In this document: piece after piece, positions 27,813 through 36,628 of the stretch
Position numbering within the stretch: position 1 is the stretch's first letter
Layout of the letters: the number at the start of each line of letters is the position of its first letter
From: Acetobacteraceae bacterium
Lineage (GTDB): Bacteria; Pseudomonadota; Alphaproteobacteria; Acetobacterales; Acetobacteraceae
Reading direction: 5' to 3'
Length of the DNA stretch: 55,798 nucleotides
Assembly: GCA_031291795.1 (NCBI GenBank)
Contig: JARLIJ010000152.1
Span: 1-55,798 of the forward strand
Made by a program: the position numbers and the translations under genes
The notes under the pieces: generated by a model
What the model was told of the DNA's origin: nothing
The model's database searches: none
What the model saw: the letters and a program-made list of their open reading frames with translations, nothing else

Positions 27813-27980
27813 TCCACCCGGCGTTCAGGGCACGATTTTGCTACCAACTGCCCTGTCATTCGCGAGCGCGTTGAGCGGTCCCGGCCGATTCCGGATTCTG
27901 CAGGACTAATCGAGAAGCAGGTTTGCTCTGGATCCCCATAAGCACGCGCACCTGCAATTTTGAGATGAAAAAGGATCGAA

Positions 27981-29303
27981 ATGGCTATTCAAAGCTTCCC
28001 GTTGGCACTGCAGCCGATCATCCAGCAGGGCTTTCTTGAAAGAGAGTTCGACCAGGCACTGCGGTCCCGCTTGGGATATCGGGCGTGCGCGGACCGGGAA
28101 CTGATCTCTGTCGGCATCGGTGAGACGATCACCAAGACGCGGGCTGGACTAAAGCCCTCCGTCACGACGCCTCTTGCGGGCGCGAACAACACCAATCTCG
28201 ACAACGGCCTTACGCCGACGGCATGGAATGTCGAGCAGTATACGCTCGTCATGAACCATTATGCTTCCACGACAGATCTCAACATGGTCACGAGCCGGGT
28301 TGGCATTGCATCGCAATTCCTGCAGAACGCCTCTGTAAATGGCGAACAAGCTGCCCGCAGCCTCGATGAACTGGCGCGCAATGCATTGTTCAATGCCTAC
28401 TTCAGTGGCAACACCCGGGTGCGAACGACGTTGACCAGTGCCGGTCCGGCTGTCGCCGTGGACGACATCCGTGGCTTCCAGACCGTGTTCGTCAATGGCG
28501 TGCAGCAGCCGGTCAGCACGGGCTCTTCCCTGCTCGTGACTGTGGGGTCCAACGCATACAGCGTGACTGGAGCGGCTGCAGATTCAACGAATGTGTCGAC
28601 GACGCCGGCGGGAATTTCCGGCACGCTCACCTTTTCCGGTAATGTGACAGTTTCGGATGGAACCGCAAACAACACTGTCCAGGCGAGCAATGCAGCGGTC
28701 ATTCTTCGTCCGGCACAGCGGGGCAACACGAATCAGCTGGTCGTAAGCGATACGCTGACGATGTCCTGCCTGCTGGATGCTGTCGCGAAGCTTCGCATGA
28801 ATGCGGTCCCGGAAATTGACGGGGTGTACAACTGCTATCTGGACCCCGTGTCGGCCCGGCAACTCTTCTCCGATCCTGATTTCAAGCAACTGTTCCAGGG
28901 TGCCACGTCGGCCAATCAGGTGTTCCGCAAGGGCATGACCAACGACTTCCTCGGTTTGCGTTTTATCTCGACCACCGAGACATTTGTCCAGTCACACCCA
29001 ACATTAAGCAATGTGATGGTGCGTCGGCCAATCGTGTGCGGCCAGGGCGCGCTCGTCGAGGGTGATTTTGCCGGGATGGCCAACAACGACGTCGCGCCAT
29101 CGGATTCAATTGTGTCGGTTGTCAATGGCGTTGCGATGGTAACACGAGAACCCATCGACCGTCTGCAGCAGATCATTGCACAATCCTGGTATTGGATCGG
29201 CGGATTTTGCGCGCCATCCGATACGACGACGAATCCGTCGACAGTCCCGACAGCGACGAACGCAGCCTATAAGCGTGCCGTTATGATCGAGCATATTGGT
29301 TAG
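27981..29303 (+). CDS. Phage major capsid protein (P22-coat-like)
   Basis: The 440-residue protein follows the scaffold gene and has AAGGA before its ATG. The N-terminal region (LEREFDQALRSRLGYRACAD) and the core resemble large HK97-fold coat proteins of the P22 type. The middle segment (about residues 150-230) is rich in Ser, Thr, Val and Gly, and looks like an inserted beta domain of I-domain or Ig type. The C-terminal part has YNCYLDPVSARQLFSDPDFK, seen in related coat proteins. The fold assignment is inferred. Confidence 0.7.
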   Translation: MAIQSFPLALQPIIQQGFLEREFDQALRSRLGYRACADRELISVGIGETITKTRAGLKPSVTTPLAGANNTNLDNGLTPTAWNVEQYTLVMNHYASTTDLNMVTSRVGIASQFLQNASVNGEQAARSLDELARNALFNAYFSGNTRVRTTLTSAGPAVAVDDIRGFQTVFVNGVQQPVSTGSSLLVTVGSNAYSVTGAAADSTNVSTTPAGISGTLTFSGNVTVSDGTANNTVQASNAAVILRPAQRGNTNQLVVSDTLTMSCLLDAVAKLRMNAVPEIDGVYNCYLDPVSARQLFSDPDFKQLFQGATSANQVFRKGMTNDFLGLRFISTTETFVQSHPTLSNVMVRRPIVCGQGALVEGDFAGMANNDVAPSDSIVSVVNGVAMVTREPIDRLQQIIAQSWYWIGGFCAPSDTTTNPSTVPTATNAAYKRAVMIEHIG

Positions 29304-29314
29304 GGAGCGAGAAA

Positions 29315-29623
29315 ATGGCACTAGGCTCCGCCAGTGCATTTCGCCCGACGGGTACAGTCTCAATTACTGCTGGAACGACCTCCAATTCAGTCATATTGAG
29401 CGGTGGGGGCGAGACGATCGTCGTCACCAATACCTCGGCCGCACTGGCATTTGTGCGCTTCGGCGCTGACCCTTCGGTGACCGCGTCAAGCGCAGATATG
29501 CCGGTCCTGCCGAACGCTCGGGTGGTGCTGTCAGTCAATTCCTTTGTTACGTATGGCGCAGTATTACTGGGAAGCGGAACCGGGGTCGTGATGCTCACCC
29601 GAGGTGACGGGGCGTTCGTATAA
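29315..29623 (+). CDS. Small virion protein, possible capsid decoration protein
   Basis: The 102-residue protein is almost all beta-forming residues (SVILSGGGETIVVTNTSAAL, then a C-terminal VVMLTRGDGAF) with no Cys and few charges. It has a strong ribosome site (GGGAG) and sits directly after the capsid gene, the usual place for a decoration or head-fibre protein. I do not recognise a specific family. Confidence 0.45.
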   Translation: MALGSASAFRPTGTVSITAGTTSNSVILSGGGETIVVTNTSAALAFVRFGADPSVTASSADMPVLPNARVVLSVNSFVTYGAVLLGSGTGVVMLTRGDGAFV

Positions 29624-30003
29624 TGGCGCTGACCGACTGCGAAAAGACCGACGTGAGACGCTATTGTGGCTACCGCGTCCTCGGAAGCGCCGAGGTCCAG
29701 TTGCTCCAATGGCCAGTGTATCAGAGCCGCGGAATGCTTGAGTACCGTATGAACAATCTCACAGCGTCGGAAGAGGCGGTCCTTCGCAGACAATTGGGCA
29801 CGCTACTCACGCTCGAATGTGCGGTACCAACGGCAGGCGACAACCTGGACACCGACCAGGCTGCAACCTGGTCCAGAAATCCAAACGAACAGGACGATCG
29901 CTTGAGGCTGCTGGACACATGGCGTCACCGCCTCTGCCAATTTCTGGGTGTGTCGCCGGGTCGTGGTCTGACATGCAGCAACAGCATCTCCATTATCGTT
30001 TAA
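29623..30003 (+). CDS. Possible head completion / head-tail connector protein
   Basis: The 126-residue protein starts within the stop codon of the previous gene. It begins MALTDCEKTDVRRYCGYRVL and is mainly helical, with a C-terminal segment that has RLRLLDTWRHRLCQFLGV. Small helical proteins at this place usually form the ring under the portal. The function is inferred from position. Confidence 0.5.
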   Translation: MALTDCEKTDVRRYCGYRVLGSAEVQLLQWPVYQSRGMLEYRMNNLTASEEAVLRRQLGTLLTLECAVPTAGDNLDTDQAATWSRNPNEQDDRLRLLDTWRHRLCQFLGVSPGRGLTCSNSISIIV

Positions 30004-30648
30004 ATGAGAGCGGATCGAATCCTGGATGTCGTGCGATGGGGCAACAATGTGGCTGCCCGCGCCATCGGAGAGATGGCAATCGCATATCGGCCGCGGAGTG
30101 CGTACACTCCATTGGTGCCCGAGCACAGGTATCTCCGTCTGCCGGTGGCCTTTGCGCCGATTCGTGGCCGGTTTGAACATCCGACACTGTATGGTGACGC
30201 TCTCAGGATCGGGATCTACGATGCGTTGTATACCCGCCCAGGCGACTACCTGGTTCTGGAGACGGGCATCTGGTTCATAGCGTCGCAGGATCGATTCCTG
30301 CCCAGCCTATGCGTGGAAACCAACCGCACGATCTCGATCGCGCGCCCGGGTCAGCCTTTGACTGTCGGAGCGAACGCCTATGCGGGCATCACTACCGGAA
30401 CAACCGTGGGGGTGACCGGTGATTGGCCGGCGAGCGTCCTTGGAATATCGGGTTCGGGTATCAATCCAGCAGGCTTGCCGACAGATCTATCCGTGCCCTA
30501 CTGGACGGTCCTGCTGCCTCCGATCCCGACTGTTACGTTGCAGGTATCTGATCTGGTTTCCGACGACCTGGGCCGTAGCGGCGTCGTTGCGGCAGCCGAG
30601 CTAACCCGCCTCGGATGGCGCTTAACGGTCAAAGAAGCGACGGCCTGA
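30004..30648 (+). CDS. Phage head-tail joining region protein, family not recognised
   Basis: The 214-residue protein starts directly after the previous stop. It includes RYLRLPVAFAPIRGRFEHPT and YLVLETGIWFIASQDRFLPS, a pattern seen in connector or stopper proteins that check the filled head, but I cannot name the family. The second half is Gly- and Thr-rich (ITTGTTVGVTGDWPASVLG), which is unusual for a simple stopper. Confidence 0.45.
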   Translation: MRADRILDVVRWGNNVAARAIGEMAIAYRPRSAYTPLVPEHRYLRLPVAFAPIRGRFEHPTLYGDALRIGIYDALYTRPGDYLVLETGIWFIASQDRFLPSLCVETNRTISIARPGQPLTVGANAYAGITTGTTVGVTGDWPASVLGISGSGINPAGLPTDLSVPYWTVLLPPIPTVTLQVSDLVSDDLGRSGVVAAAELTRLGWRLTVKEATA

Positions 30649-30693
30649 TTGCCGCGGATCGTGGCCGCTCGTTGGCAGACGCGTTGAAGCGCG

Positions 30694-31512
30694 ATGGGAA
30701 TCATGGCCGATTACGCAGATATTGAAAACTCTCTCGTGACATTCATCGCAGATGCCTTGTATCCCGACGGAATAAATGCACCGAGCATAGTCGGTACTAC
30801 ATGCAGGATATTTCGTGGTTGGCCGTTGCCAGCGGCCCTAAATTCGGATCTGTCTGCGGGCGTTGTCAACGTGAGTGTATTTCCTTGGAAAGGTTCCGGC
30901 CGTGTCCTGCCGCCTCTTCCGATAGTCTATCGCGTCAATGTCGCGTTACCCGCACTATCTGCTGTCGTTTCGGATGAAACCGTAACGTTTACCGGAATGC
31001 CGGCGGTCGGTCAGTGTGCTGGCCTCCTGATCGACGGAACATCCTACGTCTATCGGCCCCAGGCAGGAGATTCTTCTGCCTTGGTCGCCGCGGCGTTCGC
31101 TGTGCTGGTCAACTCCGATCGGATCGCGCTATTGTCAGGGACTACGCTGACCCTACCGGGCGCCTCGAGGGTTATCGGACGTGTTGTCGCTGATACCGTC
31201 TCCCTCACAGAGGTGAGGCGCCAGGAGCGCGAAACCAGCATAACGTGCTGGTGCGCGACGCCGGACATACGAGACACCGTCGCGGAAGCCATCGACGTGG
31301 CATTGGCACGAGTGACTTTCCTGCCATTGGTTGAAGGGAGCAGCGTTCGGGTTCGCTATTGCGATAGCGTCCAACATGATCAATCACAGAATGCGCTGCT
31401 GTATCGACGGGACCTCATTTATACGGTCGAGTACCCCACAGTCGTGCGGCAAACCGAGCCGGCAATGCTGTTCGGCGATCTAAAAATGGGTGCAGTGCAG
31501 ACGATCGTTTGA
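30694..31512 (+). CDS. Phage tail terminator/connector-like protein with an insertion
   Basis: The 272-residue protein begins MADYADIENSLVTFIADALY after a possible upstream Met. It has a central inserted part (FTGMPAVGQCAGLLIDGTSY) that looks beta-rich, and a late EAIDVALARVTFLPLVEGSS. Its place, just before the sheath gene, fits a tail terminator or tail completion protein. Typical terminators are about half this length, so the insertion is a point of interest. The start may be 30694 or 30703. Confidence 0.45.
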   Translation: MGIMADYADIENSLVTFIADALYPDGINAPSIVGTTCRIFRGWPLPAALNSDLSAGVVNVSVFPWKGSGRVLPPLPIVYRVNVALPALSAVVSDETVTFTGMPAVGQCAGLLIDGTSYVYRPQAGDSSALVAAAFAVLVNSDRIALLSGTTLTLPGASRVIGRVVADTVSLTEVRRQERETSITCWCATPDIRDTVAEAIDVALARVTFLPLVEGSSVRVRYCDSVQHDQSQNALLYRRDLIYTVEYPTVVRQTEPAMLFGDLKMGAVQTIV

Positions 31513-31743
31513 CCACCCATTTCATGATATTTGTCCGTATACGTAAGTAACGAAGGCCAGGTGATGCAAATGGATGCGTGTGTGAGAGCTTCCTCGGCAA
31601 TCATTGCTGCTGTCGAAACATGCGCTGCATAGTTGGGGCGACGATTTACAGCGACCGGAAGGTAAGGAACGCGCACATCGCACCGGTACGCGCTGCTGAT
31701 GCCCACGGACGACAAGGTAGTTTATAACCGGAGTGCTACTTGA

Positions 31744-33312
31744 ATGCCTATTGTGCAGCAGGGCGCAATCAATACGACAGCCATCCTCGTTCCAGATCTA
31801 TATGTCCAAATTGTCCCTCCCCAGAATCTCATCCTCAATGGGGTGCCGACGAACGTTATCGGTGTTGTTGGCACTTCCTCCTGGGGGCCGGTTAATCAAC
31901 CGGTTCTGGTTGGTACGATGGCGGATTACGTCACGAGCCTTGGACCGGTCATTGCCCGCAAATTCGACATGGGTACGCAGGTCGCTACGGCTGTTCAGCA
32001 AGGCGCCCAAAGCTTCCGATGCGTGCGAGTGACAGATGGGACCGACACGTCGGCGCAGGCCGCAGTGTCTGGCACCACCGTAACATTGACGGCGCTGTAC
32101 ACTGGCTCGCTTGGCAATTCGATCGGAGCCATTCTCCAGGCTGGATCCCGGCTGGGGACCTGGCGGCTGACAGTCACCCAGCCTGGACTTCAACCCGAGG
32201 TCTTTGACAACATTGGAGGCACTGCTGGTAGCTTCTGGGCGGCTCTTGCGGCCGCCGTAAACGACGGACAGGGCGGTCAGCGCGGGCGTTCTCAGCTCAT
32301 TGTGGTAAACCCTGGTGGCGCGACGGCGACGCCTGCCCCGTTCTCTCTGACGCTGGGATCGTCCGTACCGGGGACGGACGGCGCCGTCTCCGTTACTGCT
32401 GCGAGGTTGATCGGAGTTGACGGCCCCTCGAGGCTCGGGATGTACGCGCTGCGCGGGCAGGGGTGCAGCATCGGGATGCTCGCGGATTCTGATGACTGGA
32501 TGTGCTGGACCGATCAAGCCGAATTCGGACTTGATGAAGGCATCTATATGATTGTAACCGGCCCTTCCGGACAGGCAATCCAGGACGGTATCAATCAGAA
32601 GAATCAGGCGGCCATTGACAATTATGCAGTGAAGCTTCTGTTTGGCGATTGGCTATGGTGGTCTGACCAGGTAAACAACGTGATAAGGCTCGTGTCGCCA
32701 CAGGGCTTCGCGGCCGGGCGCCTGGCCAACCTCTCTCCCGAGCAGTCCGGACTGAACAAGCCGATCTACGGAATTATTGGCAGCGAGCGGACCGGGGATC
32801 CGGGTTCCGGTCAGGCGGCCACGTATTCCTATGCCGATCTGGGAGCGCTATTGGGCGCCGGTCTGGACGTCATTTGCCGTCCGCAACCGGGAGGTACCTT
32901 CTGGGGGCTTCGAGGGGGGCACAACACATCCTCGGTTGCTGGTACGAATGGAGACAACTACACACGTCTGACAAACTACATTGCTGCCACGCTATCGGCT
33001 GGCATGGGGGGATATGTCGGGCAGGTGGTGAACACGGGCCTGTTCCGGAATATTCGTGCCACTCTGCTGTCATTCCTTCAGAATATGCTGAACCAAGGGC
33101 TGCTGGGTACGACAACGACGGATGGGGGGCTGCCATTTAGCGTGATCTGCGACTGGACGAACAATCCGCAGACACGGGTGGCATTGGGTTATGTTCAGGC
33201 CGATGTCCAAATTCAATATCAGTCGATCAATGAAAAATTCATAGTCAATCTCGAAGGCGGGCAATCGGTGCAGGTGAGTACGCAGCTCTTGCCGACGAAT
33301 GGTGTTTCCTAG
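31744..33312 (+). CDS. Phage contractile tail sheath protein
   Basis: The 522-residue protein is the sheath of a contractile tail. It has the family layout: an N-terminal segment (ILNGVPTNVIGVVGTSSWGP), a variable middle, and a conserved C-terminal domain with LRGGHNTSS and VSTQLLPTNGVS. It also carries FGDWLWWSDQVNNVIRLVSP and the arm that links sheath subunits. A 231-bp gap of no clear content precedes it, possibly with a promoter. This gene fixes the particle as myovirus-like. Confidence 0.88.
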   Translation: MPIVQQGAINTTAILVPDLYVQIVPPQNLILNGVPTNVIGVVGTSSWGPVNQPVLVGTMADYVTSLGPVIARKFDMGTQVATAVQQGAQSFRCVRVTDGTDTSAQAAVSGTTVTLTALYTGSLGNSIGAILQAGSRLGTWRLTVTQPGLQPEVFDNIGGTAGSFWAALAAAVNDGQGGQRGRSQLIVVNPGGATATPAPFSLTLGSSVPGTDGAVSVTAARLIGVDGPSRLGMYALRGQGCSIGMLADSDDWMCWTDQAEFGLDEGIYMIVTGPSGQAIQDGINQKNQAAIDNYAVKLLFGDWLWWSDQVNNVIRLVSPQGFAAGRLANLSPEQSGLNKPIYGIIGSERTGDPGSGQAATYSYADLGALLGAGLDVICRPQPGGTFWGLRGGHNTSSVAGTNGDNYTRLTNYIAATLSAGMGGYVGQVVNTGLFRNIRATLLSFLQNMLNQGLLGTTTTDGGLPFSVICDWTNNPQTRVALGYVQADVQIQYQSINEKFIVNLEGGQSVQVSTQLLPTNGVS

Positions 33313-33323
33313 GGAGAGTCTCA

Positions 33324-33752
33324 TTGTCAGTCAGTACATTTTCAATCGGTCGGGATACGCAACTCGTCGTTGTTGGTCCGCAAGGGCGCCTTGATCTGAG
33401 CTTCGTCTCAGGCTTCGAGTCGCATCAGCTTACTCAGTCGGTGCGAGTCAGCAGGCTTGATGGAACGCAAATGGGCACCGAACTCCCGAAAGGCTGGGAG
33501 GGTAGCTTTGAGCTCGAGCGCGGAAGTTCTGCGGTTGAGGATTTCATCGCTGCCGCCGAGCAGAGCTTCTACACCGGGGCGTTGAATGCAAACTCGACTA
33601 TGTATCAATATATAGCTGAGCCAGATGGGTCTACATCTACATACCAGTACGACAGCGTCATGTTTAAGCTCGCTAGTGCGGGGCATTGGAAGGGGGACAG
33701 CAGCGTGAAGCAAAAGCTCGAGTTCTTTGCAACACGTAGGCGGAGAATCTGA
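33324..33752 (+). CDS. Phage tail tube protein
   Basis: The 142-residue protein follows the sheath directly, as tube genes do. It is beta-rich, with RDTQLVVVGPQGRLDLSFVS, LPKGWEGSFELERGSSAVED and a late DSVMFKLASAGHWKGDSSVK, the pattern of small myoviral tube proteins. The start is a TTG at 33324 with GGGAG 8 bases before it. No ATG would keep the first strands. The stop overlaps the chaperone ATG (TGATGG region). Confidence 0.8.
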   Translation: MSVSTFSIGRDTQLVVVGPQGRLDLSFVSGFESHQLTQSVRVSRLDGTQMGTELPKGWEGSFELERGSSAVEDFIAAAEQSFYTGALNANSTMYQYIAEPDGSTSTYQYDSVMFKLASAGHWKGDSSVKQKLEFFATRRRRI

Positions 33753-34105
33753 TGGGGGCCGCGTTTGACCCGCAGGCACAGGGCAGTCCCGAGACCGTAA
33801 CAGACGGTCGAGGCCGTATTCTCGCTATCCGTCGGCTTTCTGTTCTTGATCGCCTTCGGTTGTTCAAGGCGGCAGGACCGGTGCTGGCCGAGAATCATCC
33901 GTGGTTCGGAATGGCAGTTCTCGCGACGTCGGTTGCTGCAATCGATGGTGTGCCCGTGCCGATGCCTGCCAACGAGTTGCAGATCGAAGCCGCTGTCTCT
34001 CGTCTTGGCGAGGAGGGGCTGTCTGCGGTGGCCATGACCCTTGATCAAGAGGATGGTGAATCCACGGAGACAAGCGCGGGAAACTTGCACGGCACCCTGA
34101 CCTGA
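33752..34105 (+). CDS. Tail assembly chaperone, short (unshifted) form
   Basis: The 117-residue protein lies between tail tube and tape-measure positions, the place of the lambda gpG-like chaperone. It contains a helical core (RRLSVLDRLRLFKAAGPVLA) and an acidic tail with DQEDGESTETSAGN. The last residues overlap a canonical -1 slippery sequence in phase (GGA AAC, codons at 34079 and 34082). When the ribosome does not slip, it stops at TGA 34103-34105. Confidence 0.85.
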   Translation: MGAAFDPQAQGSPETVTDGRGRILAIRRLSVLDRLRLFKAAGPVLAENHPWFGMAVLATSVAAIDGVPVPMPANELQIEAAVSRLGEEGLSAVAMTLDQEDGESTETSAGNLHGTLT

Positions 34106-34140
34106 TCGATTGCCTGTACCTGGTCAGGAACGGGGTGCCG
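34078..34140 (+). promoter_or_regulatory. Programmed -1 ribosomal frameshift signal
   Basis: GGGAAAC at 34078-34084 is read as G GGA AAC in the chaperone frame, the canonical X XXY YYZ phase. After a 5-base spacer (34085-34089), CGGCACCC (34090-34097) pairs with GGGTGCCG (34133-34140), and TGACC (34098-34102) pairs with GGTCA (34122-34126). This makes a 13-bp stem with a 6-base bulge on the 3' side. Confidence 0.85.
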
Positions 34141-34269
34141 TACGACATAGCGTTTACGCTTCCGACTGATGAGCGGATTGCTCATGTGATCATAATGGGC
34201 ACTTTGTCCGGCCACGTGTTCGATTGGCACACGATGCGATGGGTCGACCCCATTAGGGCCGGCCTCTGA
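34084..34269 (+). CDS. Frameshift-made C-terminal extension of the tail assembly chaperone (gpGT-like)
   Basis: In the -1 frame, the reading open from 34060 continues after the slip as LARHPDLIDCLYLVRNG, then VPYDIAFTLPTDERIAHVII, and ends with HTMRWVDPIRAGL at TGA 34267-34269. It has no start codon or ribosome site of its own, so it can only be made as a fusion: 111 codons from 33752, then 61 more, a protein of about 172 residues. Phage GT-type proteins use this extension to bind tube and tape measure during assembly. The preserved frame argues for function. Confidence 0.8.
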   Translation, partial: LARHPDLIDCLYLVRNGVPYDIAFTLPTDERIAHVIIMGTLSGHVFDWHTMRWVDPIRAGL

Positions 34270-34326
34270 ACCGACGTGCGACAAACGTGGATGCTGTAAA
34301 GATCTTCCATCGTGATAGGAAGCCCG

Positions 34327-35316
34327 ATGAGTCCTCCAGGAGATCGGGAGACGCCGCCCGCACGCCTGCTAGCAAGAGCCGGACGCATCGCGCTGCGTCC
34401 TTGGCAGCCGCAGATCACGGGTTTTGCGGCGACAGCCTGGGCTCCTTTCGTGGTGCTCAGTCGTATGGGGGGGCGGAACAGCCCCCTTGATGTGTCCCGA
34501 TTTGGGGCGCCATACGCGGCATCGAGGCGCGTTGACCTGACCTCTATTCTGCCGGCTCGCGCGGGAGGCTTTCGGGCGTCCCGATCGCGCAATGAACCGA
34601 TATCATCCTACGAGCTGGGGATGCGCCGATCCCGGACTGTTGGGAGGCGGGGAAGCATTGAGGAAGCAAAGGTTGAAAGTTATGCAACACGCCACGCTTG
34701 TGCGACCGTACCCCAGCCAACTGGCCTGGATGCCCCCTCCCACTCCCGCCGTAGCACCGGCACAAGACCGTGGTCCGAGGCAGAGAGCCGTTCCCACCAT
34801 GAGCGCACTGCCGGAGCATCGCCGATTTCCTCTCATCGTTCCGTCTTTTTGGGAGGAAACGCTTCCGCAAGCGTGCAGCGCTGGCTAACATCGACCAGCA
34901 CTGCCCGACGGTCCGCTCTGGCGGTTGTAAGAGCAATGAAAATCAGCCGAACTGCTCGTGTTTTGAGTTCGGCTCATGGGGGCATTGTCGCGGACCAGAG
35001 AACTCAGTGGGCACCTACTCAGGCTACTCCCAGCGTCACAGTGCATCAGGCGTCTCCGGATGCGCTGCCGGTAGGCATGCGGCAAAGCGTCCAACTGTCA
35101 ACGGCGGCGGACGGCGAGCACGGATCCGCAGGTTCGTACAACAGTGAGCAGGGAAGCCGGGCAATTCCCGGTGAGTTGATCCTCGACGGTGCAGAGCTTG
35201 GCTCCTGGGTGGTCCGTCATCTTTCGGATAGCCTGGCGGCAGCCCCAATAGGCACCACCGGGCCCGACGGTCGGATAGCGCCGCCGACATTGGGGACGGC
35301 ACTATATCCCTCGTGA
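34327..35316 (+). CDS. ORF at the tape-measure position, shortened or decayed
   Basis: A tape-measure gene is expected right after the chaperone. The only plus-strand frame here gives 329 residues from an ATG at 34327 (AGGAAG upstream). Its last 45 or so residues, with GELILDGAELGSWVVRHLSD then a Gly-Pro-rich end, look like the C-terminal tip of alphaproteobacterial tail proteins. The middle (RRSRTVGRRGSIEEAK and similar) is rich in Arg, Ser and His, and looks like an out-of-frame or decayed reading. I see no long coiled coil or hydrophobic stretch like a normal tape measure (usually over 500 residues). It may be a remnant. Confidence 0.4.
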   Translation: MSPPGDRETPPARLLARAGRIALRPWQPQITGFAATAWAPFVVLSRMGGRNSPLDVSRFGAPYAASRRVDLTSILPARAGGFRASRSRNEPISSYELGMRRSRTVGRRGSIEEAKVESYATRHACATVPQPTGLDAPSHSRRSTGTRPWSEAESRSHHERTAGASPISSHRSVFLGGNASASVQRWLTSTSTARRSALAVVRAMKISRTARVLSSAHGGIVADQRTQWAPTQATPSVTVHQASPDALPVGMRQSVQLSTAADGEHGSAGSYNSEQGSRAIPGELILDGAELGSWVVRHLSDSLAAAPIGTTGPDGRIAPPTLGTALYPS

Positions 35317-35379
35317 GGAGGGCGCCGGCGCCAGTTCTGGCCAAGGGGGGGTGATGATCCTCTGAAGAAATGCAGGATA

Positions 35380-35536
35380 GATAGTCGTCCGTGAACTGCT
35401 GCTTGATGAACGTCCAGCCGATGTTCCGGACCGGCTCCACCAGCGGGTGGTTGAGGTCGACGATCTGATCGAGGCGTGATCGCGCCGCCCGCTGTTGCCT
35501 CGCTTGGGTGGTCGTATCCCACCCCTCCCAGGTCAC
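35380..35536 (-). pseudogene. Decayed IS5-type transposase N-terminal piece
   Basis: Between 35,317 and 35,720 there is no phage gene. The minus-strand reading has RSRLDQIVDLNHPLVEPVRN, then IGWTFIKQQFTD and HHPPLARTG, which resembles the N-terminal (DUF772) region of IS5-type transposases. It has no catalytic domain and no clear inverted repeats at its ends. It is a remnant, recognised by eye only. Confidence 0.5.
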
Positions 35537-35720
35537 CTGGGGGCGCTTATCATACCCGTCCGTGTCGGAGCAAGTTGCGGGGGTATCTGTGACCGATAGC
35601 GATTACATAACGAATGAAGTCATTGCCAAGCCATACATGTCCGAGACTCATAACGAGTTCTGAATTCTTCATGGACGACCAGACACGCGTATCCAGATCG
35701 GGCCAAGCGGTGACAGCGGG

Positions 35721-36443
35721 ATGATACTAGGATCTATCCGATTCCGTGACTTTGAGGTCCCCTCGCGTATCAGCTTTGGTGGGCGTCAAAGCATGAGCAC
35801 GCACAGGCTTAGCGGTGGTCAGAGAGTGGTTGATGTGATGGGCCCCGAAAGCGCAAGCATCGCATTCACTGGGGCATTCTCGGGCATCGATGCGGTGCAA
35901 CGGGCAAAGAGAGTCGATTTTCTCCGAATAGCGGGAACTGTCGTGCCCCTTTCATGGGACAGCCTCTATTTCAATGTCATAGTTGCCAAATTCCAGGCTG
36001 CCTATCAAAATCGGATCTGGATACCCTTTCAAGTAACCTGCACGGTGGTAAGGGACGATGCGACGGATTCTAGATCTGCCGTCGTTGCCCAGGACGATGG
36101 ATTGGCCGCTTCGATGCTTGCGACCGCAGCGGCACTTCTAATGACCGTACCGGCCACAAGCCAATATATCGTGAACCTCGGCCTGCCGGATGATGGGCTT
36201 GCGAACCAGACGGCCGCCGCTACCAACGCGAGCAACCTCGCGCTGGCACAAGACAGTGTCGGTCGGAGTCTCGCGGCGTCAGAAGCACAGTTTCTACAGG
36301 CCGCGTCCTTCCAGGATCAGCCTCCGGCAACTGCCATGTCGGCGTTGGGGACCGCTGAGTCCGCTGGACAAAATATGAGTGCGCTCGTGTTGGCACGTTC
36401 ATATCTCTCGGTCGCGGGACTTTCATCAGGGACTGCCTCCTAA
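35721..36443 (+). CDS. Phage baseplate/DNA circularisation N-like protein
   Basis: The 240-residue protein begins MILGSIRFRDFEVPSRISFG and has GGQRVVDVMGPESASIAF and a core that resembles the N-terminal domain of the Mu-type circularisation/baseplate protein, which sits after the tape measure in many myoviruses. The C-terminal part is a low-complexity Ala/Ser-rich helix region. It ends at TAA overlapping the next ATG. Confidence 0.6.
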   Translation: MILGSIRFRDFEVPSRISFGGRQSMSTHRLSGGQRVVDVMGPESASIAFTGAFSGIDAVQRAKRVDFLRIAGTVVPLSWDSLYFNVIVAKFQAAYQNRIWIPFQVTCTVVRDDATDSRSAVVAQDDGLAASMLATAAALLMTVPATSQYIVNLGLPDDGLANQTAAATNASNLALAQDSVGRSLAASEAQFLQAASFQDQPPATAMSALGTAESAGQNMSALVLARSYLSVAGLSSGTAS

Positions 36444-36628
36444 TGCGTAGCATTACCGTGACCCGGGGCAATCTGTTTCAGATTGCAGCCCAATACCTGG
36501 GAGATGCGACGATGTGGATTTATCTCGCACAACTGAACCAGATCAAGGATCCATCCATACAGGCCGTAACGGTTCTCACGCTGCCCGCAGCCTCCAATCT
36601 TCAGGGAGGGGGCATTGTCATCCAATGA
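36443..36628 (+). CDS. LysM-like small tail protein (gpX-like)
   Basis: The 61-residue protein starts MRSITVTRGNLFQIAAQYLG and has DATMWIYLAQLNQIKDPSIQ, then VLTLPA, the single LysM-type fold of small baseplate hub proteins such as P2 gpX. It overlaps the genes on both sides, so it is translated in a tight block with the baseplate genes. Confidence 0.7.
   Translation: MRSITVTRGNLFQIAAQYLGDATMWIYLAQLNQIKDPSIQAVTVLTLPAASNLQGGGIVIQ

Noticed and set aside
31564-31632. A 22-codon ORF with an AGG-type site in the 231-bp gap before the sheath gene
   Set aside because: It is very short, has no recognisable features and its codons are not phage-gene-like. It could be a chance frame in a promoter region.
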